The position numbers were made by a program, and so were the translations under genes. The notes beneath the pieces were generated by a model that was not told the origin of the DNA, ran no database searches, and saw only the letters and a list, made by a program, of their open reading frames with translations. Below, one piece after another: positions 16,124 through 25,096 of a DNA stretch of 64,000 bases. Positions within the stretch are counted from its first letter, which is position 1. Each line of letters opens with the position of its first letter. This DNA is from Myxococcales bacterium (lineage in GTDB: Bacteria; Myxococcota; Bradymonadia; UBA7976; UBA1532): assembly GCA_020633515.1 (NCBI GenBank), contig JACKDM010000018.1, forward strand, positions 1 to 64,000, given 5' to 3'.

Positions 16124-16591
16124 ATGTCTCGTCTCTCGCTCGCCGCGTTCTTCGCCGTCGCCGCGCTCGGCTGCTCGACGGCGCCCGATCCCAAGCCCGC
16201 CCCGAAGCCCGCGACCGGCGCCGCCGCGCAGCCGGCGACCGCCGATGGCCCCGCTTGTGAGCCGTGCACGGTGACGCTCTGCGTCGACCGGAGCAACAAG
16301 GTCTCGCGGATCGACGTCGACCTGACCGTGCGCACGCAGAGCCCGCGGGTGCGCTTCGACGAGGCGACGCTTCAGCTCACCGGCAAGAACGGGACGACGC
16401 AGGTCGTGCCGCTCGACACCCGCAACTGGAAGGCCGGCACGGCGCATCGGCAGATCATCAAGGCGCCGAAGCTCGATCCGGCGCGGGGCGGGTGGAAGAC
16501 GGAGGGCGCGGTGACGGTGTCGTGGGAGGCGGCGGGCAAGAGTCAGGCGACGCGGCTGGTGGTCGAGGTGGAGCCGAAGGCTTGCAAGTGA
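16124..16591 (+). CDS. Small lipoprotein of unknown function
   Basis: A 155-residue protein with a clear lipoprotein signal (MSRLSLAAFFAVAALGCST; lipobox ALGC, Cys17) and a Pro/Ala/Lys spacer (PDPKPAPKPATGAA). A beta-rich domain follows, with three Cys near its start (ACEPCTVTLC) and one near the end (EPKACK), which could form disulfides after export. The ATG at 16124 has GGAGG eight bases upstream. No family recognised. It lies upstream of another lipoprotein and a secreted thioredoxin-fold protein, so this stretch is an export-related neighbourhood. Confidence 0.8.
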   Translation: MSRLSLAAFFAVAALGCSTAPDPKPAPKPATGAAAQPATADGPACEPCTVTLCVDRSNKVSRIDVDLTVRTQSPRVRFDEATLQLTGKNGTTQVVPLDTRNWKAGTAHRQIIKAPKLDPARGGWKTEGAVTVSWEAAGKSQATRLVVEVEPKACK

Positions 16592-16805
16592 GGTGGCCGC
16601 GCCGGTGGGCGCTGCCGGTCGCTGACGGTCGGGCGAGCGCGCGCGACGCCGAGGGCGGCCCGCGAGCCGCCGCGGGTGGACGGGCGGTCGTTCGGCAGCC
16701 GGCGAGGGGGCGCGCGCGCGTCGGCGGCGGGCGACGGGCGCCGAGGCAGCCGGCGGGCGCGGGGGCCGGGGCGGCGCGCGGGGGCGGGCGGCGCTGCTCG
16801 CGGGG

Positions 16806-18881
16806 GTGCTCGGCGCGGCGTTTGCGCTCGGGTGCGAGGGCGGACGCGGCGGAGAGGCGTCCGGGGGTGCCAGCGTCGATGCCATCACGGGCGATGCCAT
16901 CACGGGCGATGCCATCACGGGCGATGCCATCACGGGCGATGCCATGGCCGTTGGTGCCATCGGTGGAGATGCCACTGCGGGCGATGGGATGCCATCGGCG
17001 GACGCGAAGTCAGCGGATGCCATCGCCGCGGACGCGCCGGCGCTGTGGCGGTGGTCGCTCTCGACCGCGTTGCCGCGGGGCACGATCGCGGCGGCGGCGA
17101 TCGACGCGCCGGTGGCGGTGTACGCGCGGCTCGGGGGCGGCGAGACGCTCGCGGCGGCGGGGTGGCTGGTCGATGGCTGGCGGGCGGCGGCGCGGGCGGC
17201 GAGCGGGCACGACCTCTTCGATCCGGCGAGCTGGGTCCACTTCGGGCTCGACCCGTACCGGCCGATGGGGGCGGCGCTGCTGGCGCTCGATCCGCCGGTG
17301 GTGGCGGTGGGGGTGGCGCTGCGGGACCGGGAGCGGCTGCGTACGCTGGTGTATGCGCACGCGCGGGGCGACGCGGCGGTGGCGGAGGCGGAGGGCGACG
17401 GGGCGGTCTGGCTGACGATCGGGGATACGGCGCTGGTGCTGCGCGCGGACGCGGCGTGGTGGGTGGCGGGCGCGGGGCTGCTGCCCGGCGAGGCGATGGG
17501 GTGGGCGCGGGCGCTCGGGTCGGGCGGCTTCGTCGATTCGCGGATCGGGGCGGCGGTCGCGGGGCTCGACGCGGGGCGTGATCTGGCGGTGGTGGTCGAC
17601 GCGCCGGCGCTGGTCGACGCGGTGGTGCGGCTGCGCTACGACGCGCGGGTGCGGGACGCGGCGCGGCGGGTGCGGGCGGCGGAGGGGCTCGGTGATCCGG
17701 CGGCGGTGGCGGCGGCGCTGACGGCGAAGGCGGCGCTGATGGCCGATCCGGCGATCCCGCACGGGGCGGCGGCGGCGGGGATCGGGCGGGCGGTGTTCGC
17801 GCCGTTCGGGCCGGCGGCGCTGGGCTTGACGCTCGAGGCGCGGGCGGCGCGGGTGGCGGCGGCGGCGAGCTTCGAGGCGGGGAGCGATGTGGCGGCGTTG
17901 TTCCGCGCGCGGCCGGGGAAGCGGCCGGTGGCGTCGGTGTTCGCGCGGCCGCTGGTGATGCTCGATCTGGTCTTCGATCCCGAGGCGGCGTGGCGGCTGG
18001 CCGGTACGGCGGCGCTGGCGATGGGCGAGGGGCGGGCGTGGGCGGCGGCGCAGGACGCGGCGGGCGCGGCGCTGGGGGTGAGCCTCGAGGCGGCGGCGGC
18101 GGCGCTGGCGGGGGGCGTGGGGGTCGCGGTCGAGCTCGATCCGCGGGGTCTGGCGGGGGTCGCGGGGGTCGAGGCGGCGCCGTCGCGGCTGCGGGTGGCG
18201 GCGCATGTGGGGGTCGAGGATCCGGCGTGGGCGCGGGCGCGGCTCGACGCGCTGGCGGCGCAGGGGCTCTTGCGGGCGGCGGCGTTCGATCGGTGGACCG
18301 CCGAGGCGGCGGGGTTCGGGTGGCAGGTGGCGCTGCGGGGGCCGCGGGTCTTCGTCGCGAGCGAGGCGGCGCTGATCGAGCGCTTCGCGCCGGCGGGCGA
18401 GGTCTTCTCGGCGGGGCTGCCGGCGCCGCTGCCGGCGCTGCTCGGCGGGGCGCACGGTGGCTCGGCGGGCTGGCTCGACCTCGCCGCGCTCGGGGGGCTG
18501 ATGCTCGATCACCGGCCGCTCTACGAGACGACGCCGCTGCCGCCGGGTGATCCGCTCGCCGAGCTGCGCGCGGTGGAGGCGGCGATCGAGGACGCGAGCC
18601 GGGCGGCGCGGGAGGCGCAGCAGCGGCGGGGGCGGGCGCTGCTCGCGGCGCTCGGGTCGGCGGCGCTCGCGGTGGAGCCGTCGCCGGGCGGCGTGGTCGC
18701 GCGGGGCGGGGTCTTCGTCGGCGCGCCCGATCTGCCGGCCGCCGTGCAGGCGGCGCTGCGCTTCGCCGAGGAGGAGGCGCAGGCGGGGCGCGACTTGTGG
18801 CCAAAGACCCTGCAACCCCTTTACGATCGGCGCTCGCGGCTGCTCGATGCCGCCTCGCCAGCGAACGGAGTCTCCCCTTGA
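16806..18881 (+). CDS. Large secreted lipoprotein with Asp-Ala-Ile-Thr-Gly repeats, unknown function
   Basis: About 690 residues. The visible start is a GTG at 16806 giving MLGAAFALGCEGG, with a lipobox-like FALGC. This is too short for a signal peptide: in-frame codons upstream (RAALLAGVLG) look like the missing hydrophobic part, so the true start is probably a non-standard codon further upstream (CTG at 16794) or lies past a sequence error. After the Cys comes a repeat spacer (DAITG four times) and then about 600 residues that are extremely Ala/Gly-rich with regular beta/alpha alternation. I do not recognise the family. Its stop overlaps the TTG start of the DsbA-like gene (TTGA), pointing to joint expression. 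Confidence 0.75.
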   Translation: MLGAAFALGCEGGRGGEASGGASVDAITGDAITGDAITGDAITGDAMAVGAIGGDATAGDGMPSADAKSADAIAADAPALWRWSLSTALPRGTIAAAAIDAPVAVYARLGGGETLAAAGWLVDGWRAAARAASGHDLFDPASWVHFGLDPYRPMGAALLALDPPVVAVGVALRDRERLRTLVYAHARGDAAVAEAEGDGAVWLTIGDTALVLRADAAWWVAGAGLLPGEAMGWARALGSGGFVDSRIGAAVAGLDAGRDLAVVVDAPALVDAVVRLRYDARVRDAARRVRAAEGLGDPAAVAAALTAKAALMADPAIPHGAAAAGIGRAVFAPFGPAALGLTLEARAARVAAAASFEAGSDVAALFRARPGKRPVASVFARPLVMLDLVFDPEAAWRLAGTAALAMGEGRAWAAAQDAAGAALGVSLEAAAAALAGGVGVAVELDPRGLAGVAGVEAAPSRLRVAAHVGVEDPAWARARLDALAAQGLLRAAAFDRWTAEAAGFGWQVALRGPRVFVASEAALIERFAPAGEVFSAGLPAPLPALLGGAHGGSAGWLDLAALGGLMLDHRPLYETTPLPPGDPLAELRAVEAAIEDASRAAREAQQRRGRALLAALGSAALAVEPSPGGVVARGGVFVGAPDLPAAVQAALRFAEEEAQAGRDLWPKTLQPLYDRRSRLLDAASPANGVSP
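16878..16945 (+). repeat. 15-bp tandem repeat, four perfect copies plus a partial
   Basis: GATGCCATCACGGGC repeats four times without mismatch (16878-16937) and a fifth begins (16938-16945) before diverging. It encodes Asp-Ala-Ile-Thr-Gly units in the spacer between lipid anchor and body of the lipoprotein. Being a multiple of three, copy-number change would lengthen or shorten the tether without breaking the frame. Confidence 0.95.
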
Positions 18882-19918
18882 AGCGCGTTGTTGCCCTGCT
18901 CTTCACCCTCGCCCTGCCCGCCGCGGCCGGCGCCGCCGAGAAGTGCCCGCTGCCGCCTGCGCAGAAGCCGGGCGCGGTGGTCGCTCGGATCGGCAAGACC
19001 ACGGTCAAGCTCTCGGAGCTCGACGCCAAGCTCGCCGACGATCTGTGCCGGCTGCGGGTCGAGCTCGCGCAGAAGGAGGCGGATCTGCGGCAGCGCGGCC
19101 TCGACCAGATGGTCGCCGAGCGCTTGATCGAGGCCGAGGCGAAGAAGCGCGGGCTCGCCGATCCCGAGGCGCTGATCAAGGCCGAGGTGGTCGACGCGAC
19201 CCCGGCGCCGGGCGACGAGGAGAAGCGGGCGTTCTACGCCGCCAATCAGGGCCAGATGGGCGGCGCGACCTATGAGCAGATCGGGCCGCGGATCGGCGAG
19301 CACCTGCACCAGCAGGCGCGGCAGGCGCGCTTCGACGCGCTGGTGCGGCGGCTGCGCGACGAGGCGAAGGTCGAGACGCTGCTCGAACCCTACCGGCTGC
19401 CGGTCGCGGCGACGGGTCCGGCGCGCGGCCCGGCGGACGCGCCGATCACGGTGGTGGGCTTCGCCGACTACGAGTGCCCCTACTGCGCGCGCGCGGCCGA
19501 GAGCCTCGCCGAGGCGGCGGCGAAGTTCCCCGGCAAGGTGCGCATCGTCTTCCGCGACTTCCCGCTCGACTTCCACCCCAACGCGGTGCCGGCGGCGATC
19601 GCGGCGCGCTGCGCGGGGGCGCAGGGCAAGTACTGGGAGATGCACGATCTGCTGTTCGCGAACCAGCGCGCGCTCGACGCGACGGCGCTGCGGGGGCACG
19701 CGACGGCGCTCGGGCTCGATGGCACGAAGTTCGAGGCGTGCATGCGTGATCCGGCGCAGATCGCGGCGGTGGCGGCGGACGAGGCGGCGGGCAAGAAGCT
19801 CGGGGTCGAGGGCACGCCGGCGTACTTCGTCAATGGCATCCCGCTGTCGGGCGCGCAGCCGGTCGAGGCGTTCGTGACGGTGTTCGAGCAGGAGCTGGCG
19901 CGCAAGGGCAAGAAGTAG
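18878..19918 (+). CDS. Secreted DsbA-family thioredoxin-fold protein with N-terminal SurA-like helical domain
   Basis: 346 residues. The TTG at 18878 overlaps the upstream stop (TTGA), has GGAG about eight bases before it, and starts a normal signal peptide (LKRVVALLFTLALPAAAGAAE). Residues 30-130 (VVARIGKTTVKLSELDAKL, then QMVAERLIEAEAKKRGL) resemble the N-terminal chaperone-like domain of SurA/PpiC proteins. Residues 185-346 are a DsbA-type thioredoxin domain with the active site CPYC (Cys200, Cys203) in FADYECPYC, a cis-Pro loop GVEGTPAYFVNG and DFPLDFHPNA. It probably makes or reshuffles disulfides in exported proteins. The many Cys-containing lipoproteins nearby are plausible clients; that is inference. 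Confidence 0.88.
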   Translation: MKRVVALLFTLALPAAAGAAEKCPLPPAQKPGAVVARIGKTTVKLSELDAKLADDLCRLRVELAQKEADLRQRGLDQMVAERLIEAEAKKRGLADPEALIKAEVVDATPAPGDEEKRAFYAANQGQMGGATYEQIGPRIGEHLHQQARQARFDALVRRLRDEAKVETLLEPYRLPVAATGPARGPADAPITVVGFADYECPYCARAAESLAEAAAKFPGKVRIVFRDFPLDFHPNAVPAAIAARCAGAQGKYWEMHDLLFANQRALDATALRGHATALGLDGTKFEACMRDPAQIAAVAADEAAGKKLGVEGTPAYFVNGIPLSGAQPVEAFVTVFEQELARKGKK

Positions 19919-19925
19919 CCGGGCC

Positions 19926-22400
19926 TCAGGGCAGCGAGAGCGCGGGGTCGTAGCGCCAGTCGGGGTCGAAGAAGCCGACGGCGCGGCCGCCGTCGGCGGC
20001 GAAGACGAGCCAGTCGGGCAGGCCGGCGGTGGAGCCGAAGGGCACGACCTGGAGGAGCAGGTGGGCGGCGCCGTCGGCGGCGACGAGCGCGGCGGCGAGG
20101 GGGCCGTCGTGGGCGGGGCCTTCGCGGCGGACCATGACGAGCGCGGTGTCGGGGTGGTGGGTGCCGTCGACGGTGACGCCGCCGGCGTCCCAGTCGAAGG
20201 GGTCGAGGCGCATGGGATCGGCGGCGGCGCCGAGGCGGATGGCACGGTAGCCTTCGTCGCCGGTGAAGGTCTCGTCGGTGAGGCCGCAGGCGTGGCCGTT
20301 GCCGACGAGCTGCCAGTACGAGGCCCAGTACGCGGCGACGCGGCGCCATTCGGGCTCGTCGGCGGCGTAGACGAAGCAGAAGGGGCGTTCGAAGGCTTGC
20401 GCGAGGGGGCCGTGGGCGGCGGCGGTCTTCTGGCCATGGGTGCCGAAGGGCATGGCATCGGGGGTGACTTCGGCGTCGATGCCATCGACGGTGACGGTGG
20501 TGATGCCGCGCTCGGCGAGGGCGGCGCCGTCGAGGGTGAGCGCGCGGGCGTTGTGGGTGGTGAGCTCGAGGTGGTCGCCGTCACGGCGGGCGTCGAGGGT
20601 GATGTCTTCGAGGGGGGTGTTGGCGGCCTCGACACGGACGACGCTGTGGGTGGCGCTGTAGCCGGGGCCGGGGGTGCGGAAGTGGAAGTCGAGCTCGAAG
20701 GGGTCGAGGCGGCGCTCGCGCATGAGCTCGAAGAGGGGCGGCCAGTCGACGCAGGTGGCGCCGGGGGCGGGGTCGTTGTCCCACCAGTGACCGGCGCCGG
20801 GCTCTTCGTGGTAGGTGATGTCATCGGTGACTTCGCCGACGGCGGCGAACATGTCGCGGCCTTCGCGGACGGGGACGTTGTCGTCGGCGTCGCCGTGGAT
20901 GATGTAGACGGCGCGGCGGGTGAGGTTGTCGATGTAGTCGAGGGTGCGGCTGTGGGCGCGGGCGCGGCCGAAGAGGCCGTCGGGGATGTCGAGGCCGACG
21001 TAGCTCTGGAACGAGGCCCAGCCGGCGCTCGGGCCGATGACGGCGAAGCGGCCGGGGGCGGTGACGCCGAGGTGCCAGGTGCCATGGCCGCCCATGGAGT
21101 GGCCGGTGAGCCAGACGCGGGTGGGGTCGATGGGATGGCGGGCGAGGGCGTCGTCGAGCGCGGCGAGGCCGTTGAGTCGGCCCCAGGCCTCCCAGTCGAA
21201 GCCGAAGCGGCGGCGGTTGGTGGGGGCGATGAGGTAGAGGTCGTCTTTGGGGGCGTAGGCCTGGGCTTGTCCGATGCCTTCGACGCCGGCGCCGTGCAGG
21301 GTGAGCGCGAGGCCGTAGGTGGCGCCGGGCGCGATGGCGGGGGGTGGGTTGACGCCGTAGTATTGGATGGAGCCGTCGGTGGCTTCGCGGAAGGTCTGGC
21401 GGTAGGGGCCTTCGGCGGCGCGGGTGGTGAGGGTGAGGGTGCGGCGGTAGGGGTGGGGGAGCTCGCGGGCGGTGACTTCGAGGGTGAGGGGGATGGCCTG
21501 GTCGGGGGCGGCCCAGGGTGCCTTGGGGGCGAGGCGGAAGCCGAGCTGGGTGGCGGCGCCGGATGGGATGCCGGGGTATGTCTCTTCGGTGGCTTGCCAG
21601 TGTTCGCTGTCGATGACACGGGCGTGGAGCTCGGTGAGCGGCTGGTTGCGGGTCTCGAGGACGGGGGCGCCGAGCCAGTGGGTCCCGGCGTCGCCGACGC
21701 GGAGGTCGGGGAAGGTGAGGTCGGCGGTGTTGATGACGAGGGCGTCTCGGGTGGTGAAGAGCTGGACGCGGGGGGCGCCGCGGGCGGGGTAGGCGCGGAC
21801 GGCGACGATGACCTCGCCGCCGTCGCGGCGGGCGGCGAGGGGGAAGAGGGAGGCGCCGTCGCCGTAGACGTCGCCGGGCTGGATGGCATCGGCGGTGTAG
21901 AGCGCGATGGCGCGGTCGGCGCGGCCGAGGAGGGCGTGGCCGGGGGGGAGGGTGACGCGGGTGACGAGGTAGCCGTCGGCGGGGCCGAAGTCGGGCACGG
22001 TGCCGTCTTCGGCGGGGGTCATGGCGAACCAGCGCACGCCGTCGGGGGTGCGGATGCCGTCGGGGTACGTGACGTCGCCGCGCTCGTAGCGGTCGCGGAG
22101 GGGGTCTTCGGGGAAGGGGGGCATGGCGCGGAGCCAGCGGTCGACGGGGAGCGGGGCGGGGACGCCGTCGGGGGAGGGGGGCGGCCAGTCGGGGTCGGGG
22201 GCGGCGTCGGGCGTGCTGTCGGGGGCGGCGTCGGGGGCGGCGTCGGGGGCGGCGTCGGGCGTGGGCGCGGCGTCTGGGGCGGCGTCGAGGGTGATGGGAG
22301 CGCCGGGTTGTGGGCCGTCGTCGCAGGCGGCGAGGGGCGCGGCGGCGAGGAGCGCGAGGGTGAGGGGGCCGAGGGCGGTGAGGGGGTGGCTGGCGCGCAT
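19926..22400 (-). CDS. Secreted alpha/beta-hydrolase lipoprotein (prolyl-oligopeptidase/esterase-like)
   Basis: 824 residues. It begins with a lipoprotein signal (LALLAAAPLAACDDG, lipobox LAAC) and an Asp-Ala-Ala-Pro spacer. The hydrolase core has the nucleophile elbow TGHSMGGHGTWH (Ser), an acid HGDADDNVPV (Asp) and a late His in EEPGAGHWW. This is the triad order of secreted esterases/peptidases in which GHSMGG is followed by a tryptophan or tyrosine. About 300 residues of beta-rich sequence precede the core and 200 follow it. The start at 22400 follows the signal peptide; the longer frame adds an Arg/Pro stretch. It is divergent from the HD-domain gene. Substrate unknown. Confidence 0.88.
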   Translation of the reverse strand: MRASHPLTALGPLTLALLAAAPLAACDDGPQPGAPITLDAAPDAAPTPDAAPDAAPDAAPDSTPDAAPDPDWPPPSPDGVPAPLPVDRWLRAMPPFPEDPLRDRYERGDVTYPDGIRTPDGVRWFAMTPAEDGTVPDFGPADGYLVTRVTLPPGHALLGRADRAIALYTADAIQPGDVYGDGASLFPLAARRDGGEVIVAVRAYPARGAPRVQLFTTRDALVINTADLTFPDLRVGDAGTHWLGAPVLETRNQPLTELHARVIDSEHWQATEETYPGIPSGAATQLGFRLAPKAPWAAPDQAIPLTLEVTARELPHPYRRTLTLTTRAAEGPYRQTFREATDGSIQYYGVNPPPAIAPGATYGLALTLHGAGVEGIGQAQAYAPKDDLYLIAPTNRRRFGFDWEAWGRLNGLAALDDALARHPIDPTRVWLTGHSMGGHGTWHLGVTAPGRFAVIGPSAGWASFQSYVGLDIPDGLFGRARAHSRTLDYIDNLTRRAVYIIHGDADDNVPVREGRDMFAAVGEVTDDITYHEEPGAGHWWDNDPAPGATCVDWPPLFELMRERRLDPFELDFHFRTPGPGYSATHSVVRVEAANTPLEDITLDARRDGDHLELTTHNARALTLDGAALAERGITTVTVDGIDAEVTPDAMPFGTHGQKTAAAHGPLAQAFERPFCFVYAADEPEWRRVAAYWASYWQLVGNGHACGLTDETFTGDEGYRAIRLGAAADPMRLDPFDWDAGGVTVDGTHHPDTALVMVRREGPAHDGPLAAALVAADGAAHLLLQVVPFGSTAGLPDWLVFAADGGRAVGFFDPDWRYDPALSLP
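22194..22290 (-). repeat. Degenerate 12-bp-unit repeat coding the lipoprotein spacer
   Basis: Units close to GTCGGGGGCGGC (plus strand) repeat with small changes and encode Asp-Ala-Ala-Pro blocks directly after the lipidated Cys of the hydrolase. A repeat-built acidic tether is also found in the lipoproteins at 16806 and 55561, though with different units. Confidence 0.8.
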
Positions 22401-22485
22401 GGTCGCTCCCGCTCGGGGTGTGCGGTCGAGGGTGCCGCGGGCGGCGGGCGCGGGCAAGGCGGTTTCGCGGGCGGATGGGGGTGGC

Positions 22486-22491
22486 TACACT
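22486..22491 (+). promoter_or_regulatory. -10-like TACACT six bases before the start codon (leaderless arrangement)
   Basis: TACACT with a weak -35 (TTTCGC) 17 bases upstream. The -10 is separated from the ATG of the HD-domain gene by only six bases, so transcription would begin at the start codon. No ribosome-binding site is visible. Confidence 0.4.
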
Positions 22492-22497
22492 GCGGCG

Positions 22498-23028
22498 ATG
22501 CTCGATGATGCCTCGCGTGCGGCGGTGCGGGCCGCGTTGATCGATGCCTTCGCGCTCAAGGCGCTGCCGCGGGCGGGCTGGGTGCGGGTGGGCGTGAGGC
22601 GGCCGGAGTCGGTGGCGGCGCATTCGTGGGGGATCGGGTGGCTGGTGCTGGCGCTGTCGCCGCCGGGGATCGATCGGGGGCGGGCGCTGGCGATCGCGGT
22701 GATCCATGATCTGGCCGAGGCGCGGGTGGGTGATCTGACGCCGTACGATGGGATCGACAAGGAGGAGAAGCGGCGGCGGGAGCGGGCGGCGATGGAGGCT
22801 TTGCTGGCGCCGCTGCCGGACGCGGCGGGGTTGTTGGCGCTGTGGTGGGAGTACGAGGCGGGCACGAGCGCGGAGGGGCGGTGGGTGAAGGCGCTCGACA
22901 AGCTCGACATGGCATTGCAGGCGGCGATCTATGCGGCGAGCGATGGGATCGATCCGGCGGAGTTCGTGGATTCGGCGCTGGCGCGGCTGGATGACGCGTC
23001 GCTGCGGGCGCTGGTGATCAGCGGGTGA
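22498..23028 (+). CDS. HD-domain phosphohydrolase (YfbR/HDDC2-like)
   Basis: A 176-residue HD-superfamily metal phosphohydrolase. The metal-binding set is present: [13 protein letters not shown] (first His), [19 protein letters not shown] (HD pair, then Glu and Asp) and [10 protein letters not shown] (distal Asp). This pattern matches 5'-deoxynucleotidase YfbR and human HDDC2, which remove phosphate from deoxynucleoside monophosphates, so nucleotide salvage or clean-up is the likely job. I took the ATG at 22498; upstream the frame is Arg-rich and crosses the divergent promoter. Its 3' end overlaps that of the convergent SEC-C gene by 11 bases. Confidence 0.85.
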   Translation: MLDDASRAAVRAALIDAFALKALPRAGWVRVGVRRPESVAAHSWGIGWLVLALSPPGIDRGRALAIAVIHDLAEARVGDLTPYDGIDKEEKRRRERAAMEALLAPLPDAAGLLALWWEYEAGTSAEGRWVKALDKLDMALQAAIYAASDGIDPAEFVDSALARLDDASLRALVISG

Positions 23029-24367
23029 GGGCGCAGCAGCGCTTGTATTTCTGGCCGCTGCCGCAGGGGCAAGGGTCGTTGCGGCCGGGGCGGGGGGTGC
23101 CGCGGGTGGCGGGGCGGCCGAGGTGGTAGTAGGCGGCGAAGAGCTCGAGGCCGCGGGCGACGCGCTCGAGGTCGAGGGAAGCGGCGAGGGTGCCGAGGGT
23201 GGCGGCGGGCATGTAGAGGTCGGCGGGTTGGCGGCGCGCGGCCCAGGTGATGAGCTGCGCGACCGAGGGGCGCACGAGCTGGGGCACGAGGAGCGTCGAC
23301 ACCGAGCTGCCGAGGAAGGCGTCGATGACATCGTCGGGCTGCTCGGCGTGGCGGGGGAGGCCGGCGTCGGCGAAGGCGTCGCGGGTGGCCTGTCGGGTGG
23401 CGCGCTCGGCGGCGGCGGGGTCGGCGAGGAGGGCGCGCAGCTCGTCGGCGATGGGGCCGGTGAGCGCGGCTTCGCGGGGGGAGTTGAAGAGGGGGGCGCT
23501 GCGGTCGGCGAGGAGGGCGTCGACCTCGGCGCGGTGCTCGGGGTGGCGCATGCCGATGGCGGCGATGGCGGGGAGGGGGTGGAGGGCGCTGTGGTGGTGG
23601 GCGGCGGCGCGCCAGAAGTGGGCGTAGCCGTCGAGGAGGCGGGGGCCGAGGCGGGCGGCGAGGCAGGTGGCGCGGAGCAGGGTGAAGCTCTCGCCGGCGC
23701 AGAGGGCGCTGCGGAGGGCCCCGGCGATCTTCTCGGAGGGGATGTTGTCGTCGCGCATGGCGCCGAGCCAGGTCTCGGAGAGGAGGAGCACGGTCCCGAG
23801 GGTGGCGTGGCTGCGGGCGTAGGTCTTGAGGAGGTCGCCGCCGCGGCGCGCGCGGCGCAGCGCGCGGGGGGTGAGCAGCGGGTAGAAGCGGTCGAGGTCG
23901 CTGTTGGTGAGCAGCATCGCCTCGGTCAGCACCGGCGCCATCAGCGGCGCGAGGACCTGCGCGGCTTCGAAGTCTTCGCGGGCGAGGCGGTAGCCGGCCT
24001 CGAGGACGCGCTTCATGAGCTCGACGAGGCCGCCGCGCCAGGCGATGCGGGCGCCGGCGCGGTCGTAGAGCGCGGTCTCGTCGAGCGCGGCGTCGATCTG
24101 CGCGCGGGCGATGCGGGGGCGGTCGCCGATGTGCATGCCGTCGGCGAGGCAGGTGACGAAGCCGCCGTCGCGGGCGACGATGATGTGGGGGCCGCCGGGG
24201 CGCTCGGTGAGCGCGAGCGCGACGCGGTCGGCGCCGTCGGGGATGGGGGCGCGGGCGAGGAGGAAGCGGACGGTGACGGGGTCGCGGTAGAGCGCGAGCG
24301 CGACGTCGAGCTGGCGGGGGTCGTCGAGGCGTTGCAGGCGGCTGAGGAAGTGGGTGTCGTGTGCCAT
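23018..24367 (-). CDS. SEC-C motif protein of unknown function
   Basis: A 449-residue, mostly helical protein ending in a SEC-C zinc motif ([18 protein letters not shown]). In SecA the same motif binds zinc and SecB, and in many other proteins it is a C-terminal zinc tag of unknown role. The first 420 residues show no catalytic motif I know, although [18 protein letters not shown] and helical pairs ([17 protein letters not shown]) suggest a repeat-like helical fold. No signal peptide or membrane segment. It is transcribed toward the HD gene and away from the DUF1269 gene. The motif is firm; the rest is not assigned. Confidence 0.85.
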   Translation of the reverse strand: MAHDTHFLSRLQRLDDPRQLDVALALYRDPVTVRFLLARAPIPDGADRVALALTERPGGPHIIVARDGGFVTCLADGMHIGDRPRIARAQIDAALDETALYDRAGARIAWRGGLVELMKRVLEAGYRLAREDFEAAQVLAPLMAPVLTEAMLLTNSDLDRFYPLLTPRALRRARRGGDLLKTYARSHATLGTVLLLSETWLGAMRDDNIPSEKIAGALRSALCAGESFTLLRATCLAARLGPRLLDGYAHFWRAAAHHHSALHPLPAIAAIGMRHPEHRAEVDALLADRSAPLFNSPREAALTGPIADELRALLADPAAAERATRQATRDAFADAGLPRHAEQPDDVIDAFLGSSVSTLLVPQLVRPSVAQLITWAARRQPADLYMPAATLGTLAASLDLERVARGLELFAAYYHLGRPATRGTPRPGRNDPCPCGSGQKYKRCCALTR

Positions 24368-24415
24368 GGGGGGAGGGTGCGGGATGGGGCGGGGGAGGTC
24401 GAGTGCGGAGTTCGG

Positions 24416-24477
24416 GTGACGGTGTCACGCAGCGTCGCACGCGGTATCTGACATTTGATGGCTGGCTGTGGCATCAA
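24416..24477. promoter_or_regulatory. Two inverted repeats in a divergent promoter region
   Basis: GTGAC-GGT-GTCAC (24416-24428) and TTGATG-N11-CATCAA (24455-24477) lie between the divergent SEC-C and DUF1269 genes. This part is less GC-rich than its surroundings. Both have the size of regulator half-site pairs; neither is followed by a T-run, so they are not terminators. Confidence 0.4.
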
Positions 24478-24520
24478 GCACGGGGCGGCCCGATGCGGCC
24501 GGAGTGACGAGGAGGGTGTG

Positions 24521-25048
24521 ATGAGCAGCGACCTGATCGCGATCGCGTTCGAGACGGAGGCGGAGGCGTTCGCGGTGCGCGAGCGGCTGGGGCGGTTGCA
24601 GGACGAGATGCTGGTGGCGGTCGATGACGCGGCGGTGGTGGCGCGGCGGGCGGATGGGCGGGTGGAGCTGCATCAGGCGGGGAACCTGACGGCGCGGGGG
24701 GCGGTGTCGGGCACGTTCTGGGGGGCGTTCATCGGGTTGTTGTTCGGGGTGCCGCTGTTGGGGCTGGTGGGGGGCGCGGCGGCGGGGGCGTTGTCGGGGG
24801 CGTTGATGGATCATGGGATCGATGATGACTTCATGACGGAGCTGGGGGAGACGCTGGCGCCGGGGACGGCTGCCCTGTTCGTGTTGGTGGAGGCGGACGC
24901 GCCGGGGGATGTGCTGGCGCATCTGGGGGCGCATGGGGGGCAGGTGCTGCGGACGACGTTGTCGCCGGCGGATGAGGCGCGGTTGCGGTCGGCGTTGGCG
25001 GAGCGGCGGGATGAGGCGGCGGTGGTGGAGAGCGGGGGGGTCGATTAG
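24521..25048 (+). CDS. DUF1269 family membrane-associated protein
   Basis: 175 residues, typical for DUF1269. The opening MSSDLIAIAFETEAEAFAVR and the conserved glycine-rich hydrophobic hairpin (GAVSGTFWGAFIGLLFGVPL, then GLVGGAAAGALSGALMDHGID) are the hallmarks. The C-terminal part contains TAALFVLVEAD and the usual LSPADEARLRSAL ending. Members are stress-linked proteins whose Gly-rich segments resemble the glycine-zipper membrane motif. The ATG has GAGGAGG seven bases upstream. It probably has its own promoter in the region with inverted repeats. Confidence 0.88.
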   Translation: MSSDLIAIAFETEAEAFAVRERLGRLQDEMLVAVDDAAVVARRADGRVELHQAGNLTARGAVSGTFWGAFIGLLFGVPLLGLVGGAAAGALSGALMDHGIDDDFMTELGETLAPGTAALFVLVEADAPGDVLAHLGAHGGQVLRTTLSPADEARLRSALAERRDEAAVVESGGVD

Positions 25049-25096
25049 CGGCGGGGTTCGTGCTCCAATGCCGGCCTCTCGGTGGTGGAGCATGGC

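Noticed and set aside
16878..16945. The 15-bp array as a CRISPR
   Set aside because: The units are in frame with a lipoprotein gene, are directly adjacent with no spacers, and no cas gene is present.
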